Assembly: GCA_017998735.1 (NCBI GenBank) | Contig: JAGOCN010000152.1 | Span: 1-5,297, forward strand | DNA length: 5,297 bases | Direction: 5' to 3' | Source of the DNA: Giesbergeria sp. | GTDB taxonomy: Bacteria > Pseudomonadota > Gammaproteobacteria > Burkholderiales > Burkholderiaceae_C | Translations under genes and position numbers: made by a program | Part shown: in pieces, positions 1 through 5,002 of the stretch | Layout of the letters: each line of letters opens with the position of its first letter | Position numbering within the stretch: the stretch's first letter is position 1 | The notes under the pieces: model-generated | The model's input: the letters and a program-made list of their open reading frames with translations, nothing else | What the model was told of the DNA's origin: nothing | The model's database searches: none

Positions 1-537
1 GATGAAAGAAGCCAGGTTGCCATTGTTCGTTTGCAACGAGCCAGTGCCAACAGCGCGCACATTATAGCCAGCGCTGCCCAAGGTGCCCACGCCAATCAGT
101 GAAGCCAAGTCAGCACCAGTGAGCATGATGCTGTCTGCGTTGCCTGCAGTGAGGTCGCCAAAGTTGAGTCCAGAAGTGCCACCATAGTCAATGGCGCCGT
201 CGAATGCACTTGCATTGAAAGCAGTGCTGCTGCCAATAAGGACTGTGTTCAAGAGGTTTGACGCTGACTTGCGAAACAGCATGTTCGCACCCACGACCGG
301 CGTGATGGTATCGGTAGTTGCACCCGTGTTTTCGGCCCGGAAGGTTTGAACAATGTCGTATGTGAAACTGAACGTGGCGCTGTTCAGCGTGCCCAAACTA
401 GCGTCGAACAGGCTTGCAGCAATTGGGTTATTCCAATTGGTTGTTGCCAGACCATAACTGTCTGTGAACGCGACAGTGGCTGCATTGGCGCCTGCTGTCA
501 GCACAATGCCAGCCAGCAAGGTGGTGAGTTTTTTCAT
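1..537 (-). CDS. Secreted choice-of-anchor E domain protein, probable PEP-CTERM protein (3' end outside window)
   Basis: The minus-strand frame is open from ATG 537 to the window edge (179 codons, no stop), so the C-terminus is missing. Residues 1-19 look like a Sec signal peptide: MKK, a hydrophobic stretch LLAGIVLTAG, and an ANA-A cleavage site. The mature part is rich in Ala, Gly, Ser, Thr and Asn. It contains TTNWNN (32-37), LFDASLGTLNSATFSF (43-58) and a later AENTG segment (68-72). This order, an NW segment, then F-D-x-x-L-G-T-L, then beta strands, is what I recognise as the choice-of-anchor E domain. Such domains occur on surface proteins carrying PEP-CTERM or other C-terminal sorting signals, so export and exosortase processing are inferred; the tail itself is not visible. 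AGGAG at 546-550, 8 nt upstream, supports the start. Its base composition is less GC-rich than its neighbours. A sigma-54 promoter lies upstream. The function of the domain is unknown. Confidence 0.75.
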   Translation of the reverse strand, partial: MKKLTTLLAGIVLTAGANAATVAFTDSYGLATTNWNNPIAASLFDASLGTLNSATFSFTYDIVQTFRAENTGATTDTITPVVGANMLFRKSASNLLNTVLIGSSTAFNASAFDGAIDYGGTSGLNFGDLTAGNADSIMLTGADLASLIGVGTLGSAGYNVRAVGTGSLQTNNGNLASFI

Positions 538-545
538 GGTGTGTA

Positions 546-550
546 CTCCT
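546..550 (-). promoter_or_regulatory. Ribosome binding site of the anchor E-domain gene
   Basis: On the minus strand AGGAG lies 8 nt before ATG 537. This is a strong, well-spaced Shine-Dalgarno sequence and fixes the start that gives a complete signal peptide. The predicted 5' stem-loops end at 570, so they do not cover it. Confidence 0.8.
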
Positions 551-569
551 AAAGGTATTTGTACAAGAG

Positions 570-596
570 ACTAACAAACGCAAGTTAGTTTGCGTT
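570..596 (-). other. Compact 5'-UTR stem-loop with two alternative pairings
   Basis: Reading the minus strand, AACGCAA (596-590) can pair with TTGCGTT (583-577) around the 6-nt loop ACTAAC, giving a perfect 7-bp stem. That loop (589-584) can instead pair with GTTAGT (575-570), giving a 6-bp stem with an 8-nt loop. The two folds share sequence. Forming both at once would need connecting loops of 0 and 1 nt, so they are probably mutually exclusive. The sigma-54 promoter predicts a transcription start near 597, which would put the first stem at the very 5' end of the mRNA. A role in mRNA stability or as a DNA operator is inference. Confidence 0.45.
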
Positions 597-607
597 ATAA
601 ATTGTGA

Positions 608-624
608 AGCAAATTTCGTGCCAA
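608..624 (-). promoter_or_regulatory. Sigma-54 (RpoN) -24/-12 promoter
   Basis: The minus strand reads TTGGCACG-AAAT-TTGCT. This matches the sigma-54 consensus YTGGCACG-N4-TTGCW at every defined position. The -24 GG is at 622-621 and the -12 GC at 610-609, with the required 12-bp offset. The predicted start is near 597 (A at 598, 596 or 595), giving a leader of about 60 nt before ATG 537. It faces the anchor E-domain gene and lies in AT-rich non-coding DNA, which makes a chance match unlikely. Promoters of this class need an AAA+ enhancer-binding activator. For PEP-CTERM genes the proposed activator is PrsR, partnered with the kinase PrsK; neither is in this window. Confidence 0.85.
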
Positions 625-652
625 ATTGTAAAAATAAATTTTAATTCTTTGG

Positions 653-665
653 AATCAACAACTTG
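653..665 (+). promoter_or_regulatory. IHF binding site in the sigma-54 control region
   Basis: The plus strand reads AATCAA-CAAC-TTG, an exact match to the IHF consensus WATCAANNNNTTR. An A/T-rich tract at about 630-648 lies on its 5' side, as in many strong IHF sites. Its centre is about 62 bp upstream of the predicted start, between the -24 element and the candidate activator sites. IHF normally bends DNA here so that a bound activator can reach sigma-54 polymerase. Confidence 0.6.
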
Positions 666-679
666 CAAAATCCTTGAAA

Positions 680-713
680 TCTTCTGAAGAAAGCAGTGTA
701 AAAAAATCCGACA
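680..713. promoter_or_regulatory. Candidate enhancer (UAS) region for a sigma-54 activator
   Basis: Two short dyads occur about 80-115 bp upstream of the predicted start, where NtrC-type activators commonly bind. One is the perfect palindrome TCTTC-T-GAAGA (680-690). The other is TGT-N11-ACA (697-713), close to the half-site pattern of NifA-like activators. I do not know the true PrsR recognition sequence, so the location is supported better than the identity of either dyad. Confidence 0.3.
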
Positions 714-784
714 AATTGCAGTGATTTCCAAGTTTGAATTCAGCACCGAATTGATTTCTTGTTGAAGGTGCATGCAAGCAGGCA

Positions 785-819
785 TAAAAAACAAAAAGGC
801 CCCTTTTCAAGAGCCTTTT
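785..819 (-). terminator. Rho-independent terminator downstream of bktB
   Basis: On the minus strand, AAAAGGCTCTT (819-809) pairs with AGGGGCCTTTT (804-794) across the tetraloop GAAA. This is an 11-bp stem including G-T wobbles. It is followed by T, G and a run of six T (791-786). It lies about 88 nt past the bktB stop and ahead of the sigma-54 control region, so it separates the two transcription units. Read on the plus strand it has only a short T run, and no plus-strand gene precedes it. Confidence 0.8.
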
Positions 820-840
820 CGGTTGTCAAGGGTCTGCTCT

Positions 841-886
841 GCAAACTGCCCTCCCTGCTGGCGCAAAGCGCCCAGGGCCTGTTTGC
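841..886 (-). other. Three-helix hairpin in the bktB 3' untranslated region
   Basis: Three nested helices share one axis. The outer one is GCAAAC (841-846) with GTTTGC (881-886). The middle one is CCCTG (853-857) with CAGGG (873-877). The inner one is GGCGC (860-864) with GCGCC (868-872) around an AAA loop. An internal loop and a CT bulge separate them. It begins about 20 nt after the bktB stop and lies ahead of the terminator at 785-819. There is no T run after it, so it is not itself a standard terminator. A role in protecting the mRNA 3' end, or as a dispersed palindromic repeat, is possible. Confidence 0.5.
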
Positions 887-906
887 ATCAACCCGGCGTC
901 AGCGGT

Positions 907-2091
907 TTACATGCGTTCAAAAATGGCGGCAATGCCCTGGCCGCCGCCAATGCACATGGTCACCAGCGCATAACGGCCCTGGATGCGTTCGAGTTCGTAC
1001 AGGGCCTTGACGGTGATCACGGCACCCGTGGCGCCAATCGGGTGGCCGAGCGAAATGCCCGAGCCGTTCGGGTTCACCTTGGCCGGGTCCAGGCCCAGGT
1101 CGCGCGACACCGCGCAGGCCTGTGCGGCAAAGGCTTCATTGGCCTCGATCACGTCCAGGTCGGCCACGGTCAGACCGGCCTTTTTCAGGGCCATCTGCGT
1201 GGCGGGCACCGGGCCGATGCCCATGTACTTGGGGTCTACGCCGGCGTGCGCGTAGGCCACCAGGCGCGCCATGGGCTTGAGGCCACGCGCCTTGGCGGCT
1301 TCGCTGTCCATCAGCACCACGGCGGCGGCTGCGTCGTTGATGCCCGAGGCATTGCCGGCGGTCACGGTGCCGTTTTCCTTGGCAAACACGGGTTTCAGCT
1401 TGGTCATGTCGGCCGCGGTGCAGTTGGGGCGGAAATGCTCGTCGGTCTCGTAAGCGACTTCGCCCTTGCGGCTCTTGAGCATGACCGGAACGATCTGCTC
1501 CTTGAAACGGCCTTCTTCGGTGGCGCGCTGGGCACGGTTGTGGCTTTCGACCGCGATCGCGTCCTGCTCTTCGCGTGTGATGCCCCACTTGGTGGCAATG
1601 TTCTCGGCCGTCACGCCCATGTGGATGTTCTGGAACGGGTCGTGCAGCGCGCCGACCATCATGTCGATCAGCTTGGTGTCGCCCATGCGTGCGCCAAAGC
1701 GCGTGGCCTGGCTGGCGTAGGGGGCGCGGCTCATGTTTTCCGCGCCGCCACCGATGGCGATGTCGGTGTCGCCCAGCAAGATGGACTGGCTGGCCGAGAT
1801 GATGGCCTGCAGGCCCGAGCCGCACAGGCGGTTGACGTTGAACGCCGGCGTGCCTTCGGCGCAGCCGCCGTTGATGGCTGCCACACGCGACAGGTACATG
1901 TCCTTGGGCTCGGTGTTGACGACGTGGCCAAACACCACATGGCCCACGTCCTTGCCGTCCACGCCGGCGCGGGCCAGCGATTCGCGCACCACCAGCGAGG
2001 CCAGTTCGGTGGGCGGCGTGTCTTTCAGGCTGCCGCCAAAGGTTCCAATGGCGGTGCGCACACCGCTGACAACAACAACTTCACGGGTCAT
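907..2091 (-). CDS. bktB: Beta-ketothiolase BktB (acetyl-CoA C-acyltransferase)
   Basis: This 394-residue thiolase reversibly condenses acyl-CoA with acetyl-CoA to 3-ketoacyl-CoA in the cytoplasm. In Ralstonia, BktB favours C5 and longer substrates such as 3-ketovaleryl-CoA and feeds copolymer polyhydroxyalkanoate synthesis. The N-terminus MTREVVVVSGVRTAIGTFGG and length match BktB as I remember it. The active site is complete: nucleophile C90 in NRLCGSG, GGGAENMS (114-121), NEAF (318-321), H350 in GHPIG and C380 in MCIGGGQG. The start at 2091 is chosen because AAAAGGA lies 8 nt upstream and homologues begin there. An in-frame ATG at 2142 would add 17 residues from an intergenic palindromic element and lacks support. 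It follows the SDR gene after 78 bp and ends at a strong terminator. Substrate range is inferred from the family; an acetoacetyl-CoA-preferring PhaA-like role cannot be excluded. Confidence 0.93.
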   Translation of the reverse strand: MTREVVVVSGVRTAIGTFGGSLKDTPPTELASLVVRESLARAGVDGKDVGHVVFGHVVNTEPKDMYLSRVAAINGGCAEGTPAFNVNRLCGSGLQAIISASQSILLGDTDIAIGGGAENMSRAPYASQATRFGARMGDTKLIDMMVGALHDPFQNIHMGVTAENIATKWGITREEQDAIAVESHNRAQRATEEGRFKEQIVPVMLKSRKGEVAYETDEHFRPNCTAADMTKLKPVFAKENGTVTAGNASGINDAAAAVVLMDSEAAKARGLKPMARLVAYAHAGVDPKYMGIGPVPATQMALKKAGLTVADLDVIEANEAFAAQACAVSRDLGLDPAKVNPNGSGISLGHPIGATGAVITVKALYELERIQGRYALVTMCIGGGQGIAAIFERM

Positions 2092-2099
2092 GGTAACAG

Positions 2100-2106
2100 T
2101 CCTTTT
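2100..2106 (-). promoter_or_regulatory. Ribosome binding site of bktB
   Basis: On the minus strand AAAAGGA ends 8 nt before ATG 2091. It selects this start over the upstream in-frame ATG at 2142. Confidence 0.75.
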
Positions 2107-2117
2107 AGGTAGCGAAA

Positions 2118-2169
2118 AGTGCCTCTGGCGCTTGCTGGGCATGCGCTGTCAGCTATGAAAAAAAGAGCA
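2118..2169. repeat. Comamonadaceae-type palindromic intergenic element
   Basis: The SDR-bktB gap holds an imperfect palindrome with core GCGC-T-TGC (2128-2135), loop TGG, and GCA-T-GCGC (2139-2146). The flanks GCCTCTGG and TCAGCTATGAAAAAAA complete it. On the minus strand the pattern CATAGCTG ... AGCGC ... GCGCCAGAGGC followed by a T-rich stretch resembles an abundant intergenic element I recall from Comamonadaceae genomes. Membership is from memory, and only one copy is visible here. Confidence 0.45.
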
Positions 2170-2937
2170 TCAAACCTGGGCATCGCGCACATCGGCCACT
2201 GGCGGGTTACCAAAGTCGCGGCGCTCCAGCCAGGCCAGCACGCGCACGGCAGCGTCGGCAGGCGATGTTAGCTGGCCGCCCGCCTTGAGCTGCGCAAAAT
2301 TGTGCGCGTCGGGAAACTGCGCTGCATTGGCGCTGCGCAACTGGGTCTGCATGTCGGTGTCGATGACGCCCGGCGCCAGCGAGCACACGCGGGCGCCGTG
2401 CGGTTTGCGCGCCTCGTCCAGCGCCAGGCAGCGGGTGAAATGGTCCATGCCGGCTTTGGCGGCGCAGTAGGCCGCCTGAGACGCCATGGCGCGGCGCCCC
2501 AGGCCTGAGGAAATGTTCAGCACCTTGCGCGGCACGCCCCAATTTTCGGTGGCGCCCAGAAATGCGGCGGTCAGCAGCAGCGGCGCCTCCAGCCCGACGC
2601 GCAGCGCCTGCGCCAGCGCAGCCGGGTCGCTGCCCGACAGCGGGGCAATGGGCGGAATGGTGCCGGCGTTGTTGATCAGCGTGGCGCTGGCAAAGCGGTC
2701 GGCATTGCGACTCTGCAACCAGTCGCGCAAATGGCCGGCGGCGGCCTCGGGCCGGGCCAGGTCCAGCGTCCACTGCTCCAGGCCTGCGCCTTGGTCCGCC
2801 GCACTGGCGGACAGCGCGGCAGACGTGTGGCGCGCCATGCAGACCAGCAGACGGCCAGGCGCCAGCAGCTGCTGCGCCATGGCCAGCCCCATGCCGCGCG
2901 AGCCGCCGGTCAGAAAGGTCAGGTGGAGCTGTGTCAT
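2170..2937 (-). CDS. SDR family NAD(P)-dependent oxidoreductase
   Basis: This 255-residue protein has the classical short-chain dehydrogenase layout. The cofactor loop TGGSRGMG is at 10-17 and NNAG at 89-92. Catalytic S144 lies in NISSGLG, and Y157 and K161 in YCAAK, with the usual 13-residue Ser-Tyr spacing. PGVIDTDM (189-196) is the typical post-catalytic cofactor segment. The Arg in TGGSRG suggests NADP preference, by family analogy. One oddity is that the segment normally holding the tetrad Asn reads RVGLEAPLLL, with G115 where Asn is expected. Overall it resembles sepiapterin reductase or YueD/benzil-reductase-like SDRs, but the substrate cannot be told. The start at 2937 has AGGA 7 nt upstream. 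It lies 74 bp after ygfZ and 78 bp before bktB on the same strand. A 3-ketoacyl-CoA reductase role beside bktB is tempting, but its sequence does not look like PhaB. Confidence 0.88.
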   Translation of the reverse strand: MTQLHLTFLTGGSRGMGLAMAQQLLAPGRLLVCMARHTSAALSASAADQGAGLEQWTLDLARPEAAAGHLRDWLQSRNADRFASATLINNAGTIPPIAPLSGSDPAALAQALRVGLEAPLLLTAAFLGATENWGVPRKVLNISSGLGRRAMASQAAYCAAKAGMDHFTRCLALDEARKPHGARVCSLAPGVIDTDMQTQLRSANAAQFPDAHNFAQLKAGGQLTSPADAAVRVLAWLERRDFGNPPVADVRDAQV

Positions 2938-3011
2938 GGCGCCATCCTAACGGGCCGCTGTGGCAGTGCCCTGCGCTGGCGTGGTGCGCTGCCGGTCAAT
3001 GCCGGCCAAGG
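2938..3011 (-). other. ygfZ-SDR intergenic gap with a small hairpin
   Basis: This 74-bp GC-rich gap holds the SDR ribosome binding site AGGA (2945-2948). It also has a 5-bp hairpin just past the ygfZ stop: GCCGG (2991-2995) with CCGGC (3002-3006), 6-nt loop. There is no T run, so a terminator is not supported and read-through from ygfZ is likely. I see no convincing promoter. Confidence 0.35.
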
Positions 3012-3950
3012 TCAGAGGTCTTCCAGCAGCGGGTAGGGCGCGGGTGACACGGTGAGCGCGATGCCATCGGCCGCGCCCACCTGCAGGCCGCCATGCCCGG
3101 CCGCCGCGATCTGCAGCGACACGATGGCGTCCCAGCCGCTGCCGGGCGCTGGCGTGGGCGCCACCTGCACCACCAGGCCGCAGGGCTGCTCCAGGTCGCT
3201 GGCGGCAAACACCTCCGCGCCCACGGCGGGCTCTTCGCCGGCATGCGCCAGGTAGGCGCGGCGCTTGATGGCGCCGCGAAACTGGCTGCGCGCCACCACT
3301 TCCTGGCCGGGGTAACAGCCTTTCTTGAAGTTCACGCCGCCCACCGATTCGTAGTTGAGCATCTGCGGCACAAAGGCCTCGACCAGCGGGGCCGTGAGCG
3401 TGGCAATGCCGCTTTGCACTTCGCTCCAGGCCCACAGCGCCGGGTCCAGGGCCGGGCCTGCGGGCGCGGGCTCGCCAACAGGCGCCACCCACAGCGCGCG
3501 TGGCTGGCCGGCCACCGGCGGCAAAAAGACGGCGCTGGCCTCGCCCACATCGGTTTTGGTCCAGGCGGCTTGCGCGCTGCTGCCGGTCAGGGCGGCCAGC
3601 GTGTCGCCGGCCACGCCGTGCACGGCAAATTCTTCGCTGGCGTCGCTCAGTTTGGCCTTGGCACGCATCACGAACATGGACAGGCGCTTGAGCGTGGGCG
3701 CCAGCAGGTCCTGGCTGCAGACCAGCAATATGTCGGTGGGGCTGCGCTTGAAGCCGATGAAACTGGCCTGCATGCGGCCCTTGGCCGACAGAAAGGCGCA
3801 AAGCCGCGCTTCGCCCATGCCCAGCAAGGCAAAGTCCTGGGTCAGCTGGCCATGCAGAAACTTGGCTGCTTCATCGCCCTGGGCGCGGATGACGCCCAGG
3901 TGGTGGAGGGGGGTGGTGCCGTTGAGGTGGCCATTGAGGTGAGGGGTCAT
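3012..3950 (-). CDS. ygfZ: YgfZ/GcvT-like folate-binding protein
   Basis: This 312-residue protein belongs to the YgfZ/CAF17 family, related to aminomethyltransferase GcvT. Family members bind folate in the cytoplasm and help maintain certain Fe-S enzymes, such as the tRNA methylthiotransferase MiaB in E. coli. The signature K-G-C-Y-P-G-Q-E is intact at 210-217, with the conserved C212. An N-terminal segment, FLHGQLTQDF (31-40) followed by LCAFLSAKGRMQ (50-61), is also typical. The C-terminal half carries the usual beta-barrel region. The start at 3950 gives the expected N-terminus, but no Shine-Dalgarno lies at normal distance; the nearest purine run, AGGGG (3970-3966), is 15 nt away. A CATAAT -10-like box (3963-3958) would start transcription almost at the ATG, so a leaderless mRNA is possible. 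It is divergent from mltG across 34 bp and may be the first gene of ygfZ-SDR-bktB. Confidence 0.92.
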   Translation of the reverse strand: MTPHLNGHLNGTTPLHHLGVIRAQGDEAAKFLHGQLTQDFALLGMGEARLCAFLSAKGRMQASFIGFKRSPTDILLVCSQDLLAPTLKRLSMFVMRAKAKLSDASEEFAVHGVAGDTLAALTGSSAQAAWTKTDVGEASAVFLPPVAGQPRALWVAPVGEPAPAGPALDPALWAWSEVQSGIATLTAPLVEAFVPQMLNYESVGGVNFKKGCYPGQEVVARSQFRGAIKRRAYLAHAGEEPAVGAEVFAASDLEQPCGLVVQVAPTPAPGSGWDAIVSLQIAAAGHGGLQVGAADGIALTVSPAPYPLLEDL

Positions 3951-3984
3951 GGCTGAATTATGATGCCCCTCCCTTTGTGAACGG
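3951..3984. promoter_or_regulatory. Divergent ygfZ/mltG control gap with overlapping -10-like boxes
   Basis: Only 34 bp separate the two start codons. The plus strand has TATGAT (3959-3964), one mismatch from the sigma-70 -10 box. TTGAGG (3934-3939) lies 19 bp upstream as a possible -35 inside ygfZ. The same bases read CATAAT on the minus strand (3963-3958), also one mismatch, but without a good -35. If both are used, polymerases would compete for the same DNA. The 19-bp spacer and weak -35 keep confidence low. Confidence 0.35.
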
Positions 3985-4977
3985 TTGCAGTCTGTGCGTC
4001 GCTTTTTGACCTTGATGGTGGTGTTGGCGCTGCTGCTTGCAGGCGCTGCCGCGTGGTGGCTTCATGCTCCGCTGCCCATGGGCAATGCCGCGCTGGAGCT
4101 GGAGGTCGAGCCCGGCACCACGCCGCGCGGCGTGGCCCGCAGTGTGCAGGCCGCAGGTGTGCGGGTCGATGCGCGGCTGTTGTATGCCTGGTTTCGCCTG
4201 TCGGGCCGGGACCGGCAGATCCGCGCCGGCAACTACGAGCTGCCCCCGGGCACCACGCCGCACAGCCTGCTGCAAAAACTGGTGCGCGGCGAAGAAAGCC
4301 TGCGCGCCCTGACGCTGGTGGAGGGCTGGAACTTTCGCCAGGTGCGCGCCGCGCTGGCCGCCGACAATTCATTGCGGCACGACAGCGCCGCGCTGTCCGA
4401 TGCCGACCTGATGGCGCGGCTGGAGCGCCCTGGCGTGCACCCGGAAGGGCGCTTCTTTCCAGACACCTACACCTATGCCAAAGGGTCGAGCGACCTGGCG
4501 GTGCTGCGCCGCGCACTGCACGCCATGGACCGGCGGCTGGAAGCGGCCTGGGGCCAGCGCGCCAGCGACACGCCGCTCAAAAGTGCCGACGAGGCGCTGG
4601 TGCTGGCCAGCATCGTGGAAAAGGAAACTGGCCGCGCCAGCGACCGGGGGAAAATTGCCGGCGTGTTCGCCAACCGGCTGCGCATCGGCATGCTGCTGCA
4701 GACCGACCCGACCGTGATCTACGGCCTGGGCGAAAAATTCGACGGCAACCTGCGCCGGAGCGACCTGCAGCTTGACACCCCGTGGAACACCTACACCCGT
4801 GCCGGCCTGCCGCCCACGCCGATTGCCATGCCCGGCAAGGCGTCGCTGCTGGCCGCCGTGCAGCCCGAGCCCACGCAGGCGCTGTACTTTGTCGCCAAGG
4901 GCGATGGCACCAGCCAGTTCAGCGAATCGCTGCAGGACCACAACCGCGCCGTCAACCGCTACCAGCGCGGGCAGTGA
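3985..4977 (+). CDS. mltG: Endolytic murein transglycosylase MltG
   Basis: MltG (YceG) is an inner-membrane lytic transglycosylase that cuts nascent glycan strands and is thought to set their length. The protein has about 330 residues, near the E. coli 340. Residues 7-26 form a single membrane anchor ([20 protein letters not shown]). A LysM-like segment follows (about 38-105, with [11 protein letters not shown]). The catalytic domain contains [10 protein letters not shown] (111-120), EGRFFPDTY (154-162), ASIVEKETG (208-216) and [10 protein letters not shown] (238-247). One Glu of IVEKET (E212 or E214) corresponds to the E. coli catalytic Glu218. The start is uncertain: TTG 3985 has only GTGA at fair spacing. 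GTG 3994 (giving VRRFL) and ATG 4015 have no better site, and 4015 would cut into the membrane anchor. It lies 25 bp before tmk, a common pairing. Confidence 0.93.
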   Translation: MQSVRRFLTLMVVLALLLAGAAAWWLHAPLPMGNAALELEVEPGTTPRGVARSVQAAGVRVDARLLYAWFRLSGRDRQIRAGNYELPPGTTPHSLLQKLVRGEESLRALTLVEGWNFRQVRAALAADNSLRHDSAALSDADLMARLERPGVHPEGRFFPDTYTYAKGSSDLAVLRRALHAMDRRLEAAWGQRASDTPLKSADEALVLASIVEKETGRASDRGKIAGVFANRLRIGMLLQTDPTVIYGLGEKFDGNLRRSDLQLDTPWNTYTRAGLPPTPIAMPGKASLLAAVQPEPTQALYFVAKGDGTSQFSESLQDHNRAVNRYQRGQ

Positions 4978-4989
4978 AACCAGAAACCT

Positions 4990-4994
4990 AAGGA
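4990..4994 (+). promoter_or_regulatory. Ribosome binding site deciding the tmk start
   Basis: AAGGA lies 8 nt before ATG 5003 but only 2 nt before the in-frame ATG 4997. Normal spacing therefore favours 5003, even though 4997 would add only Met-His. Confidence 0.65.
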
Positions 4995-5002
4995 AAATGC
5001 AC

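Noticed and set aside
346..552. Small plus-strand open frame over the signal-peptide gene
   Set aside because: The minus strand gives a full signal peptide, Shine-Dalgarno and promoter. The plus-strand product is Cys-rich with no ribosome binding site.
570..596. H-type pseudoknot using both leader stems at once
   Set aside because: The connecting loops would be 0 and 1 nt, too short to span 6-7 bp stems; alternative hairpins are more realistic.
772..2112. 446-codon plus-strand open frame antisense to bktB
   Set aside because: Long antisense frames are expected in GC-rich genes. The translation is His/Gly/Ala-rich with no recognisable domain, and the opposite strand encodes a complete thiolase with intact catalytic residues.
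2092..2142. Upstream ATG extension of bktB
   Set aside because: The extra 17 residues come from a palindromic intergenic element, and AAAAGGA is positioned for ATG 2091.
2092..2169. Separate sigma-70 promoter for bktB
   Set aside because: A TGACA-like stretch exists on the minus strand, but no acceptable -10 box follows at 16-18 bp, so an internal promoter is not supported.
2991..3006. Terminator between ygfZ and the SDR gene
   Set aside because: It is only a 5-bp stem and is not followed by a T run on the transcribed strand.
2947..3801. 284-codon minus-strand frame overlapping ygfZ
   Set aside because: It is a shifted reading of ygfZ, Arg/Gly/Ala-rich. The ygfZ frame carries the KGCYPGQE signature.
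3093..3956. 287-codon plus-strand open frame antisense to ygfZ
   Set aside because: It is low-complexity Ala/Gly/His/Arg translation over a complete ygfZ, with no plausible start context.
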